Assembly (NCBI RefSeq): GCF_029625435.1
Contig: NZ_CP121208.1
Coordinates: 558,001 to 622,000, forward strand
Source of the DNA: Arcanobacterium canis
Lineage (GTDB): Bacteria; Actinomycetota; Actinomycetes; Actinomycetales; Actinomycetaceae
DNA length: 64,000 nucleotides
Direction: 5' to 3'
Part shown: positions 1 to 8,039 of the stretch, one piece after another
Numbering within the stretch: position 1 is the first letter of the stretch
How the letters are laid out: the number at the start of each line of letters is the position of its first letter
Translations under genes and position numbers: made by a program
The notes under the pieces: model-generated
What the model was told of the DNA's origin: nothing
Databases searched by the model: none
What the model saw: only the letters and a program-made list of their open reading frames with translations

Positions 1-194
1 TCCAACTCGCTGCAGGCATCGAACTGTTCGCCAAGCCGGGCGATCAAGTGAAGAAGGGCGACAAGCTCATGACACTCTTTACTGATGAGCCTGACCGTTT
101 TGAGCGCGCCTTGCAATCGCTTGAGGGTGGAATCGAGATTGGCGGCACTATCGCCGATCACTCAGTCGTTCTTGACAGGATTGCAGCTCAGTGA
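1..194 (+). CDS. deoA: Thymidine (pyrimidine-nucleoside) phosphorylase, C-terminal end
   Basis: Partial gene running in from the left edge; only the last 63 residues are visible (frame beginning at base 3). The tail contains GIELFAKPGDQVKKGDKL, the loop typical of the C-terminal domain of thymidine/pyrimidine-nucleoside phosphorylases, which split (deoxy)thymidine or uridine with phosphate. It is followed by a gene starting inside its stop codon (GTGA overlap) and then by deoC, the next step of deoxyribose catabolism, which supports the assignment. Catalytic residues lie outside the window. Confidence 0.85.
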   Translation, partial: QLAAGIELFAKPGDQVKKGDKLMTLFTDEPDRFERALQSLEGGIEIGGTIADHSVVLDRIAAQ

Positions 195-922
195 TCAACA
201 TCGGGTCATTCGTGTCGGCGCTTTCGCGTCCAGTGACCACAGCGGTGAGTTTTATGAAGCCGCAGGAGCTGGACGCGCGGGCGCTAGCCGCGTTGGAAAC
301 CTACGCAGCCTATGGGGAATCCCTGGAGGCTGGTGGGCATACACTCACCCAGACGACCGAGACAACTTGCGCCGCTATGGTACTGATGGTTGCTCGTGCA
401 TACTTACGAGCAGATCTGCGCGAACAACTTGAGGAACATCCCGGCTTCGCCAGTGAAATCGAAGACGAGTTGTACCACCAGCTACGACGGAAAGCCGTCG
501 CAGGACGGTGGGAGTGGCCAAAAAAGCTTGGCACCCCTCCGTGGACGTTAGCCCGTGAACTCAGTCGTTTGGACAAAGCCACATACTTCTCGACGGCGGT
601 GGATGACTCCTCCGAACGAGGATGGACTATTCTGCAGTGGGCAGCTCATGCAACGACGGTGGGACTTCCCGTACCACTCTATGCCGGTGGTGATATTGAT
701 CAGGGATTTGGAGCAATCGTGCCTCGACACGTTGTCCTCGCGATCCCCGGCAACCCGTTCACTCCGGATAACATTCCTCAATTGTCAATCTACGATCCGG
801 CCTCGGGACTGGTACATGAAGTGCCACTGCCCCTCCTGGTTGATCGAACAACACCTGCTCCATTCCTGGGCAACTGGTCGCGCATTGTGTGGGCAGTTCT
901 CCCAGATAAGATGAGCGATTAA
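191..922 (+). CDS. Conserved hypothetical protein in deo operon
   Basis: 243-residue protein that I do not recognise. It starts at GTG inside the stop of the upstream phosphorylase gene (GTGA overlap), so it is probably translationally coupled, and ends 30 bases before deoC. No signal peptide or clear membrane segment is visible. The middle is rich in aromatic and charged residues (for example GRWEWPKKLGTPPW) and the C-terminal half looks like a beta-rich globular domain. Position between two nucleoside-catabolism genes suggests a role in or near that pathway, but this rests on context only. Confidence 0.7.
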   Translation: MINIGSFVSALSRPVTTAVSFMKPQELDARALAALETYAAYGESLEAGGHTLTQTTETTCAAMVLMVARAYLRADLREQLEEHPGFASEIEDELYHQLRRKAVAGRWEWPKKLGTPPWTLARELSRLDKATYFSTAVDDSSERGWTILQWAAHATTVGLPVPLYAGGDIDQGFGAIVPRHVVLAIPGNPFTPDNIPQLSIYDPASGLVHEVPLPLLVDRTTPAPFLGNWSRIVWAVLPDKMSD

Positions 923-952
923 ACTGGTAAGAAACCTATCCAAAGGAGAAAC

Positions 953-1606
953 ATGGAACGCAGCGAACTTGCAAAGTACGTTGATCACACGATCCTTACG
1001 CCAGAAGCCACCACGGCTGATGTGCTCAAGCTGATCGAAGATGCGAAGGAACTGGGTACCTACTCGGTGTGTATTTCGCCTTCGATGCTTCCGCTTCCTG
1101 AAGAAGCTGATCTGGGCGATGTGAAGCTCTGTGTGGTTGTTGGATTCCCGTCGGGCGCAGTGGCCTCGGAAATCAAGGCCATGGAAGCAGCTCGTGCAGT
1201 TGCTGCCGGTGCAGATGAAGTCGATATGGTTGTCAATCTTGGCAACGTCAAGGAAGGCGACTGGGATGCAGTTGAGTACGACATTGCCGTTGTGCGTGAC
1301 GCAATCCCATACGCAGTGCTCAAGGTCATCATCGAGTCGGCTGCACTGACCGATGAAGAAATTGTGAATGTGTGTGAGGCTGCCAAGGCTGTCGGTGCTG
1401 ACTTCGTCAAGACCTCCACTGGCTTCCACAAAGCTGGTGGCGCGTCGGTTCACGCTGTTGAGCTGATGAAGAAGACCGTTGGTGATGAACTTCAGGTGAA
1501 GGCATCAGGCGGCATCCACGATGGAAAGTTTGCGCTCGAACTCATCGAAGCAGGCGCAACTCGTCTCGGACTATCGGGCACCCAAAAGGTTCTCGACACC
1601 ATGTGA
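953..1606 (+). CDS. deoC: Deoxyribose-phosphate aldolase
   Basis: 217-residue class I aldolase that converts 2-deoxyribose 5-phosphate to glyceraldehyde 3-phosphate and acetaldehyde in the cytoplasm. The Schiff-base lysine lies in VKTSTGF (K153), a second conserved lysine in VKASGGI (K183), and the acidic motif DEVDMVVN at about 88-95. The N-terminal YVDHTIL is typical of the family. Length matches the usual 210-260. The ATG is preceded by a strong AAAGGAG ribosome site. It is the last gene of the deo run and is followed by a hairpin terminator. Confidence 0.96.
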   Translation: MERSELAKYVDHTILTPEATTADVLKLIEDAKELGTYSVCISPSMLPLPEEADLGDVKLCVVVGFPSGAVASEIKAMEAARAVAAGADEVDMVVNLGNVKEGDWDAVEYDIAVVRDAIPYAVLKVIIESAALTDEEIVNVCEAAKAVGADFVKTSTGFHKAGGASVHAVELMKKTVGDELQVKASGGIHDGKFALELIEAGATRLGLSGTQKVLDTM

Positions 1607-1640
1607 TGATGAGGACAACTCATCTAGCTGGTGTTTAGTC

Positions 1641-1671
1641 AACTGGGGGTGAGCAATGCTCACCCCCAGTT
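1641..1671 (+). terminator. Rho-independent terminator after deoC
   Basis: Near-perfect hairpin with a 15-base arm (AACTGGGGGTGAGCA) and its complement, followed by TTCCTTT. It lies 34 bases after the deoC stop and fits termination of the deo transcript. Confidence 0.8.
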
Positions 1672-1689
1672 CCTTTACTGCATGATAAA

Positions 1690-1737
1690 AACGTTTGGGG
1701 GTTGCGTCTGGTACACCAGACGCAACCCCCAAACGTT
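1690..1737. terminator. Long palindromic terminator between convergent genes
   Basis: 23-base arms starting AACGTTTGGGGGTTGC and their exact complement, separated by two bases, preceded by AAAA on the plus strand. It sits between deoC (plus) and the minus-strand phosphohexomutase gene and most likely terminates the latter, whose stop is only 8 bases away. The T-run on the minus strand (TTTTATCATG) follows the hairpin as expected. Confidence 0.8.
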
Positions 1738-1745
1738 AGCTGTGA

Positions 1746-3419
1746 TCAGTCGAGCTTGGTCATGGCCTCAACATCGGACTTGAAAGCTTCCATTCGCTCA
1801 GTGGCCTCAGCACGAGCAGAAGCAAGATCGCCGTCTACAGGGACAACTACTTCCAAGTAGCACTTGAGCTTCGGCTCGGTGCCCGACGGGCGTACCATGA
1901 CGCGAGAGTTATTCTCAGTGAAGATACGCAAAGCATCGGTTCCAGGAAGTTCATCGGTACCTTGTGAGAGGTCTTCGATGGAGCGCACTGGGGAACCGCC
2001 GAGCTGAGTTGGTGGTTCCTTGCGCAGCTTCGCCATGGTTGCCGGGATGATCGAGAGATCAGAAACGCGGATCGTGACCGGGGTAGTGAGATAGACACCG
2101 TAGATCGTGTGGATTCGGTCAAGCTCGTCAGCCAGATCCTTTCCTTGAGACTTGAGTGTCGCTGCCAGGTTTGCCAGCGTAACACCAGCAGACAGGCCAT
2201 CTTTGTCACGTACGTGGTTCGGATCAACACAGAAACCGATTGCTTCTTCGTATCCGAAGGTGATCTTGTGAGTGCGTGCGATCCACTTGAAACCGGTCAA
2301 AGTGGACTGATAGTGGAGACCGTGTCCCTCAGCAATCTTTCCGAGCAACTGTGAGGAGACGATCGACGAAGCCAGTGCGACATCTTTACCTTCATCACGG
2401 GTCGCAATGTACTCACCAAGCAATGAGCCAATTTCATCGCCTGAAAGCTGATGCCATTCGCCGTTAATCTTCGTTGCCAGAGAAGCGCGATCAGCATCTG
2501 GATCAGAGGCGATGACGAGGTCGGCATCGTTCTTCTTTGCCAAAGCAATGGCAAGGTCCAAAGCGCCCTTTTCTTCTGGGTTCGGGAACGACACAGTGGG
2601 GAAATCGGGGTCCGGCTGTGCCTGTTCGGGAACCATCTCGTAGTCTGTGAAACCAGCACCATCGAGGACTCGCTTCATGATTTCTCCGCCCACGCCGTGC
2701 ATCGGCGTGTAAACGATGCGAAGATCACGCGGTCCATCTGCCGGAACAACAGAAATTGCTTGGGCAACGTAGGCATCAATGACATCTTCGCCGATGGTTT
2801 CCCAACCGCTGTCAGCAAGTTCGATTTCATCGGCGCGGGGAGCAGCGGCGATCTCAGCGGCGATGCCAGCATCGATCGGTGGGACGATCTGAACGCCACG
2901 TCCGTCTTCTTCAACCGCGCGGGCCCCAACGTACACCTTGTAACCGTTGTCTTGTGCGGGATTATGCGATGCCGTAACCATCACGCCGGCGTCGGCGCCA
3001 AGATGACGCACAGCAAAAGCCAGAAGCGGGGTTGGCAGGTGGCGTGGCATGATCATTGCGCGCGAGCCCATAGCAGTGACGATTGCTGCGGTATCGGCCG
3101 CAAACTCGTCGGAGTGGTAACGCGCGTCAAAACCGATCACAACAAGTGCATCCTTACCCACAGTTTTGTGGAGCCAGGACGTCAGGCCGTACGCAGCGCG
3201 GCGCACGACTGCACGGTTCATACGGTTTGGTCCCGCAGCCATTGCACCACGCAAGCCTGCTGTGCCAAATTGCAATGAGCCGGCAAAGCGATCGGTCAAT
3301 TCGGCCTGCGCAGCTTCATCGCCGCCTTCAGCCTTTTCAAGCAAGGCAGTGAGCTCAGCTTGCGTCTCTTCCGACGGATCGTGGTTGATCCAGTCCTGAA
3401 CTGTTTCTGCGTTGTACAT
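1746..3419 (-). CDS. Phospho-sugar mutase (phosphoglucomutase/phosphomannomutase family)
   Basis: 557-residue alpha-D-phosphohexomutase. The phosphoserine loop is VTASHNPAQDNGYKVY (active serine near residue 151), the metal loop is DPDADR (about 305-311), the sugar loop contains GYEEAIGF and the phosphate-binding loop RPSGTEPKLK near the C terminus. These four are the hallmark motifs of the family, and length agrees with the long bacterial forms. Start ATG has GTAGGAATA just upstream. The purine nucleoside phosphorylase gene is transcribed just before it (5 bases between stop and start), so the substrate may be (deoxy)ribose phosphate from nucleosides as well as glucose phosphate; specificity cannot be read from sequence. 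Confidence 0.92.
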   Translation of the reverse strand: MYNAETVQDWINHDPSEETQAELTALLEKAEGGDEAAQAELTDRFAGSLQFGTAGLRGAMAAGPNRMNRAVVRRAAYGLTSWLHKTVGKDALVVIGFDARYHSDEFAADTAAIVTAMGSRAMIMPRHLPTPLLAFAVRHLGADAGVMVTASHNPAQDNGYKVYVGARAVEEDGRGVQIVPPIDAGIAAEIAAAPRADEIELADSGWETIGEDVIDAYVAQAISVVPADGPRDLRIVYTPMHGVGGEIMKRVLDGAGFTDYEMVPEQAQPDPDFPTVSFPNPEEKGALDLAIALAKKNDADLVIASDPDADRASLATKINGEWHQLSGDEIGSLLGEYIATRDEGKDVALASSIVSSQLLGKIAEGHGLHYQSTLTGFKWIARTHKITFGYEEAIGFCVDPNHVRDKDGLSAGVTLANLAATLKSQGKDLADELDRIHTIYGVYLTTPVTIRVSDLSIIPATMAKLRKEPPTQLGGSPVRSIEDLSQGTDELPGTDALRIFTENNSRVMVRPSGTEPKLKCYLEVVVPVDGDLASARAEATERMEAFKSDVEAMTKLD

Positions 3420-3424
3420 TATTC

Positions 3425-4237
3425 CTACTTTCCCTCGATTGCCTCGATGATGTCTGCCAAGAGGCGTGAGATGCGGGGCCCTGCATTGCGCCCTGCTTCG
3501 AGAACTTCTTCATGGTTGAGGTTGCCAGGAGCGAACCCGGCAGCATGATTGGTGACAAGCGAGATCCCCAAGATTTCCATCCCTGCTTCACGAGCGGCGA
3601 TTGCCTCGAGTGCAGTGGACATGCCGACGAGGTCGCCTCCGAGGATACGAGCCATCTTCACTTCTGCAGGTGTCTCGTAGTGAGGTCCGGGGAACTGAGT
3701 GTAGACACCTTCAGGTAGCGCGGAATCGATAGTGTGTGCGACGTCACGCAGACGCTGTGAATACAAATCTGTGAGATCGACGAAATTTGCGCCTTCGATG
3801 GGAGAGGTCGCGGTGAGGTTGAGGTGATCCCTGATCAGTACCGCGGTGCCCGGCCCCCACTCAGGAACGGTCGATCCGCATCCATTGGTGAGGATACAGA
3901 TTTTTGCACCAGCTGCAGCGGCTGTTCGTACACCATGCGCGACAGCAGCCACGCCTTTACCTTCGTAGTAGTGTGTGCGGGCGCCGAGAACGAGCGCGTG
4001 GCGCCCGTCTTTGAGACGGATCGAGGTGATCTTTCCTCCATGGCCCACAACAGAGGGGGCGGAGAATCCCGGAATTTCTTGAGCATCAATTTCTTCAACA
4101 ACCTCTCCAATGAGGTCTGCTGCGCCGCCCCAGCCGGAACCGAGTGTCAGCGCGATATCGTGCTGCTCAACCCCGGTTCGTTCTGCGATGACGGCTGCGG
4201 CTTGGGCCGCGAGTTCCAAAGCGTTAACCATACACAT
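3425..4237 (-). CDS. Purine-nucleoside phosphorylase
   Basis: About 270 residues, trimeric-type (PNP/MTAP family). It cleaves inosine and guanosine with phosphate to free base and ribose 1-phosphate. Visible motifs: LTLGSGWG near the N terminus (phosphate loop), GHGGK, GARTHYYEG, NGCGS, the GMSTALEA substrate loop and TNHAAG. The frame opens further upstream (to 4267) but the ATG at 4237 is best spaced from an AGGG site; an ATG at 4231 is also possible. It forms a two-gene unit with the downstream phospho-sugar mutase, a sensible nucleoside-salvage pair with the nearby deo genes. Confidence 0.93.
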   Translation of the reverse strand: MCMVNALELAAQAAAVIAERTGVEQHDIALTLGSGWGGAADLIGEVVEEIDAQEIPGFSAPSVVGHGGKITSIRLKDGRHALVLGARTHYYEGKGVAAVAHGVRTAAAAGAKICILTNGCGSTVPEWGPGTAVLIRDHLNLTATSPIEGANFVDLTDLYSQRLRDVAHTIDSALPEGVYTQFPGPHYETPAEVKMARILGGDLVGMSTALEAIAAREAGMEILGISLVTNHAAGFAPGNLNHEEVLEAGRNAGPRISRLLADIIEAIEGK

Positions 4238-4398
4238 AATCTTAACCCTCATTCCGCGTAAAAGCACGATTCTGAGGGATTTTTATAGCGCAAAATTGAC
4301 AACATTGTATACGGCGTGACTGCGCGTATGCGCACCGATACTTGGGATGTACACATCCTTGAGCTACGTGTACCAACCTTTCCATAAATGGGAGAGCC

Positions 4399-5241
4399 AT
4401 GAACTCATGGCATAAACACGCCCATTCAGCTCGCTCGTCAACGATGTTTACCCGTTATTTGCCTACAGCGACTAGCGTAGTGTCCATGACATTTGACAAT
4501 TACCAACGCGGCCCGCTGACACTGCGTGGCGAAATGATTCCCAACACCACTGCCGATGCGCGTCTTTTGGCGAATAGTTCCGACGCTGATTTCATTCATT
4601 CCGATGCATGGCGAGTGTTGCGTATCCAATCAGAGTTCGTTGAAGGCTTTGGTGCGTTAGCCGAAGTCGGGCCTGCAGTTTCCGTTTTCGGGTCAGCGCG
4701 CACCGACGTCGATAGTCCGTATTATTCCATTGCCCGTGAGGTCGGCAAAAGTCTCGCTTCAGAGGGCTTTGCTGTCATCACTGGTGGCGGTCCAGGCGCG
4801 ATGGAAGCCGCGAATGCTGGAGCAAAGGAAGCTGGCGGCACATCGGTTGGCTTGGGAATTGAGCTCCCCTTTGAACAAGGTCTCAATGAGTACGTTGACC
4901 TCGGTGTGAACTTCCGATATTTCTTCGTGCGAAAGATGATGTTCGTGAAATATTCGCTCGGTTTCGTCGTATGCCCAGGCGGATTCGGCACGATGGACGA
5001 GCTATTTGAAGCGTTGACGTTGGTCCAGACCCGTAAAGCAACACAGTTTCCGATTGTGCTGGTTGGCAACGAATATTGGAGCGGTCTGTTTGACTGGGTC
5101 AAGAACACAATGCTTGCACAGGGCAACATTAATGCCGAGGATCTTGAACGAGTCACCATTGTTGATACGGCGAAGGATGCGGTTCTCGCGATTAAGCGCG
5201 GTGTCCATGATCTCGCGGAGGCAAAGCGCGCGTCTCTATGA
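4399..5241 (+). CDS. LOG-family Rossmann-fold protein (TIGR00730)
   Basis: 280 residues from the ATG at 4399, which has GGGAGAG 5 bases upstream; an internal ATG at 4486 (MTFDNYQRGP) would give 251 residues and matches the usual N terminus better. The family signature is clear: ITGGGPGAMEAAN at the dinucleotide-fold loop and PGGFGTMDELFEALT, the catalytic motif of LOG-type phosphoribohydrolases that release cytokinin-like bases from nucleotide monophosphates. In bacteria the physiological substrate is usually unknown. Cytoplasmic. Followed by a small DUF3117 gene. Confidence 0.9.
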   Translation: MNSWHKHAHSARSSTMFTRYLPTATSVVSMTFDNYQRGPLTLRGEMIPNTTADARLLANSSDADFIHSDAWRVLRIQSEFVEGFGALAEVGPAVSVFGSARTDVDSPYYSIAREVGKSLASEGFAVITGGGPGAMEAANAGAKEAGGTSVGLGIELPFEQGLNEYVDLGVNFRYFFVRKMMFVKYSLGFVVCPGGFGTMDELFEALTLVQTRKATQFPIVLVGNEYWSGLFDWVKNTMLAQGNINAEDLERVTIVDTAKDAVLAIKRGVHDLAEAKRASL

Positions 5242-5304
5242 GCATAAACGCCACAGAATGACACTTGAGACAGCTAACATAGAGATGTGAGGGAAGGAGA
5301 TCAC

Positions 5305-5475
5305 ATGGCAGCAATGAAGCCGCGAACCGGTGATGGACCACTGGAAGTAGAAAAGAATCCTCACGGATACATTCTCCGCCTTCCGCTCGAGGGTGGTGGG
5401 AGAATGGCACTTCAGATGACGGCTGAAGAGTTAGAAGAACTTCGTCACGTCATCTCTGAAGGTCTTACAGATTAA
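5305..5475 (+). CDS. DUF3117 domain-containing small protein
   Basis: 56-residue protein beginning MAAMKPRTGDGPLEV, typical of the actinobacterial DUF3117 family (usually 55-60 residues, function unknown). The chosen ATG has GGGAAGGAGAT upstream; the reading frame opens 18 bases earlier without a ribosome site. A strong terminator starts at its stop codon. Confidence 0.92.
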   Translation: MAAMKPRTGDGPLEVEKNPHGYILRLPLEGGGRMALQMTAEELEELRHVISEGLTD

Positions 5476-5507
5476 AGAGACTGGGACGCGTTCGTCCCAG
5501 TCTCTTT
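5474..5507 (+). terminator. Rho-independent terminator after DUF3117 gene
   Basis: Perfect hairpin with 15-base arms (AAAGAGACTGGGACG and complement) and a 4-base loop, overlapping the stop codon. The symmetrical A/T ends could serve both strands. Confidence 0.85.
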
Positions 5508-5599
5508 GGCTATCGCCGACGTTGGTGGTGAGGTAGCAGCAGTGATCCGTTCTTCGGTCTTACGACGTCGGTGGTTCAGGTGCCTGCAGATGGCTCTGG

Positions 5600-6220
5600 T
5601 TACTTTTTGACGGCGATGATGAGACCATCGCCAACAGGAAGGAGTGAGGTCATCAGCGCCTGCGATTCGAGAAGGTCAGCACCGAGATTGCGCAATGCCA
5701 CGGTTCGTTCGTCACGTCGTGCCGGATCGGCAACGCGATCAGCATAGAGGGCGTGCGCAACAACCAACAATCCGCCTGGGCGGAGCATACGGATAGCTTC
5801 GGTCACATCACCTTCTGCTTCGAGAGGCTCGCCATCGACGACGACCATATCGTAAGAGCGATCAGCTAAGCGGGGAAGGAGATCGGCGGACCTTCCGTTG
5901 ATCACGCGATAACGCGGAGAAGCAAAACGAGCAGCAGCGAAAAACTCGCGTGCGCGCGATTGAGCCTCGGTGTCGGTGTCGATTGTGGTGAGTTTGGAGT
6001 GAGAAGAAGCTTCCAGCAGGAATAAACCAGAAACGCCAGCTCCGGTTCCGATCTCAGCGATGGTTTTTGCATTTGATGCCAAAGTGCGCAAGAGCGCGCC
6101 GGTGGCCGGGCTGATCGGCTCGATTCCAAGCTCTTCGGATACGCCACGTGCACGTTTGACGATTTCGCTCTGATAAGCATTTTCCTCAGCGTATGCCCAT
6201 GACGCAGTCTTATTCGACAT
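5600..6220 (-). CDS. SAM-dependent O-methyltransferase (family 3)
   Basis: 206-residue class I methyltransferase of the COMT-like family 3. The SAM-binding motif I is AEIGTGAGVSGLFLL, followed by the acidic TIDTDTE and the metal-site-like VVVDGEPLEAEGDVTEAIRMLRPGGLLVV. Length matches the family. It is cytoplasmic and likely methylates a hydroxylated small molecule or tRNA-like target; the substrate is not evident. It lies downstream of mrp on the same strand, separated by a GC-rich hairpin. Confidence 0.9.
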   Translation of the reverse strand: MSNKTASWAYAEENAYQSEIVKRARGVSEELGIEPISPATGALLRTLASNAKTIAEIGTGAGVSGLFLLEASSHSKLTTIDTDTEAQSRAREFFAAARFASPRYRVINGRSADLLPRLADRSYDMVVVDGEPLEAEGDVTEAIRMLRPGGLLVVAHALYADRVADPARRDERTVALRNLGADLLESQALMTSLLPVGDGLIIAVKK

Positions 6221-6258
6221 TGATCCTCCCGGTTAGATATCACCATGCTACATGGCAC

Positions 6259-6294
6259 GCGCGGGGATCGCTGTCTGACCAGCGATCCCCGCGC
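6259..6294. terminator. GC-rich hairpin between mrp and the methyltransferase
   Basis: 14-base arms GCGCGGGGATCGCT and complement with an 8-base loop. On the minus strand, the direction of both flanking genes, no T-run follows; the A-run is on the plus-strand 3' side. It may be a weak or factor-assisted terminator, or an mRNA 3' stabiliser. Confidence 0.5.
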
Positions 6295-6307
6295 AAAAAT
6301 GCCTGTT

Positions 6308-7441
6308 TTACAGCGGGGAAACTCCCAGTTGAACACCTGCAAGGCTACGAGCGCGTTGTGCGAGAATTGACGCAGCTGCTCGAAGTTCTCGCTGAGCAGC
6401 CGATTCTCCATCAGCACCGGCATAAGGAGTACCCGCATCGCCGCCTTCGCGCACTTTCTGTTCCAGAGGCACTTGAGCGAGGAGAGGAACATCGTACCCG
6501 AGGACATCCTTGAGGCGCTTCGCCACTGCTTCGCCCCCGCCAGATCCAAAGATTTCCATCCGATTTCCGCCCATTTCCAGGTAGGACATATTTTCGATTA
6601 CACCGACCACACGCTGCTTGGTCTGTGCAGCCATCATTCCCGATCGCTCGGCTACCTCTGCAGCGGCCACCTGCGGAGTAGTGACCAGGACAATTTGTGC
6701 ATTGGGGATCAGCTGAGCAAGAGAGAGAGCAACGTCACCAGTCCCCGGAGGAAGATCAATCAACAAAACATCCAGATCCCCCCAGTACACATCGGCAAGG
6801 AACTGCTCCAATGCGCGATGGAGCATGGGGCCGCGCCAGACAATTGGCTGATTTTCGTCAATGAACATCCCGATCGACATCACCTTGATGTCGCCCGAAA
6901 CCGGAGGAATGATCATCTTGTTCACCATCGTCGGCTTAGTATCAACACCGAGCATCTGTGGCACTGAGAAGCCGTAAATATCGGCGTCCATGACGCCAAC
7001 CTTCAAACCTTGCGCGGCCATCGCCGAGGCAAGGTTCACGGTTACGGTTGACTTGCCGACGCCGCCCTTGCCAGACGTGATTGCGTATACGCGGGTGAGG
7101 TTACCGGGCTCGCTGAAGGGGATACGTGGTGCGGGGTTACCACCACGAAGCTCGGTCTTGAGAGTTTCACGCTCTTCTTCAGTCATCACTCCCATCAAGA
7201 CCTTGACGTTCGTGACGCCGTCCAACGCGCCAACTGCCTTTTCGATGTCTGTCGTGAGCGTGTCGCGCAACGGGCAACCAGCAACGGTGAGTTTGATACC
7301 GATTGTGGCAGAACCTGCGTCGTCGATTTCTACACTTGACACCATATTTAATTCGGTGATGGGGCGCCTAATTTCAGGATCGTTCACTGTGGCCAGTGCT
7401 TGGGTAATAGTCTCTACGCTGGGAATACTCATAATCTGCAT
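6308..7441 (-). CDS. mrp: Mrp/NBP35 family iron-sulfur carrier ATPase
   Basis: 377-residue P-loop ATPase with an N-terminal DUF59/MIP18-like domain (about 1-100, including VAGCPLRD) and a deviant Walker A SGKGGVGKSTVTVNLA at about 125-140. DADIYGFSVPQMLG and DLPPGTGDVALSL are diagnostic of Mrp. The protein loads or carries 4Fe-4S clusters in the cytoplasm. No clear ribosome site precedes either candidate start (ATG at 7441 or 7432), so a leaderless message is possible. The CxxC near the C terminus seen in many homologues is not evident here, which is a family variation worth noting. Confidence 0.92.
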   Translation of the reverse strand: MQIMSIPSVETITQALATVNDPEIRRPITELNMVSSVEIDDAGSATIGIKLTVAGCPLRDTLTTDIEKAVGALDGVTNVKVLMGVMTEEERETLKTELRGGNPAPRIPFSEPGNLTRVYAITSGKGGVGKSTVTVNLASAMAAQGLKVGVMDADIYGFSVPQMLGVDTKPTMVNKMIIPPVSGDIKVMSIGMFIDENQPIVWRGPMLHRALEQFLADVYWGDLDVLLIDLPPGTGDVALSLAQLIPNAQIVLVTTPQVAAAEVAERSGMMAAQTKQRVVGVIENMSYLEMGGNRMEIFGSGGGEAVAKRLKDVLGYDVPLLAQVPLEQKVREGGDAGTPYAGADGESAAQRELRAAASILAQRARSLAGVQLGVSPL

Positions 7442-7475
7442 TCTACTGGGTGACGGAGAAAGAAAAGATGTGGGA

Positions 7476-8039
7476 TTACTCGCCTAATTTGGCACGCAAG
7501 GCAGCGATCTCACGGTCCTTTTCTTCAATAAGGGATCGCAACTCCTCGCGGTCGTCGCGAACCGGATCGATCAATTCCATTGTTTCTTCTAGCTGATCGC
7601 GAATTTCGCTGCGCACAAAGTCACGGGTCGCAAGTTCATTGATCGCCAGTCGAAGTGAGGCGATCTCACGGGTAAGGAATTCCGTGTCCTGGAGATTACG
7701 CTCAGCGGTTTGACGATCATTTTCTGCAACCACGCGATCACGGTCATCCTGACGATTCTGTGCAAGAAGAATCAAAGGCGCAGCATAGGATGCCTGAAGT
7801 GAGAGCATCAACGTCAAAGCAGTGAAGCCGAGAGCCGCTGAGTCGAACTGCACCGATTCCGGTGCGTAGGTGTTCCACCCCAGCCAAACCGCCACGAAAA
7901 TCGTCAGATAAATCAAAAACTTCGGGGTGCCGGAGAAACGCGCAATGCGTTCAGCCCACACGCCTGCAAAATCTGGGTCGGGGCGGAAGAAGGCAAATCG
8001 CCGAGATCGGCTTTCCATCGGTTCATCAAAGCGCTTCAT
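7476..8039 (-). CDS. DUF1003 membrane protein
   Basis: 187-residue protein with two predicted membrane helices (about 42-60 and 75-95; FLIYLTIFVAVWLGWNTYAP and ALGFTALTLMLSLQASYAAP) and a charged C-terminal coiled coil (about 105-187, with EEKDREIAALRAKL). This is the DUF1003 arrangement. It starts within the stop of the upstream MgtE-N/CBS gene (ATGA overlap) with GGAGGTGA as ribosome site. The tight coupling suggests the two products work together, plausibly in divalent-cation homeostasis; that function is inference. Confidence 0.9.
   Translation of the reverse strand: MKRFDEPMESRSRRFAFFRPDPDFAGVWAERIARFSGTPKFLIYLTIFVAVWLGWNTYAPESVQFDSAALGFTALTLMLSLQASYAAPLILLAQNRQDDRDRVVAENDRQTAERNLQDTEFLTREIASLRLAINELATRDFVRSEIRDQLEETMELIDPVRDDREELRSLIEEKDREIAALRAKLGE

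Noticed and set aside
2451-3278. Plus-strand open frame of 275 codons inside the phospho-sugar mutase gene
   Set aside because: Antisense to a gene with all family motifs; no ribosome site or domain features.
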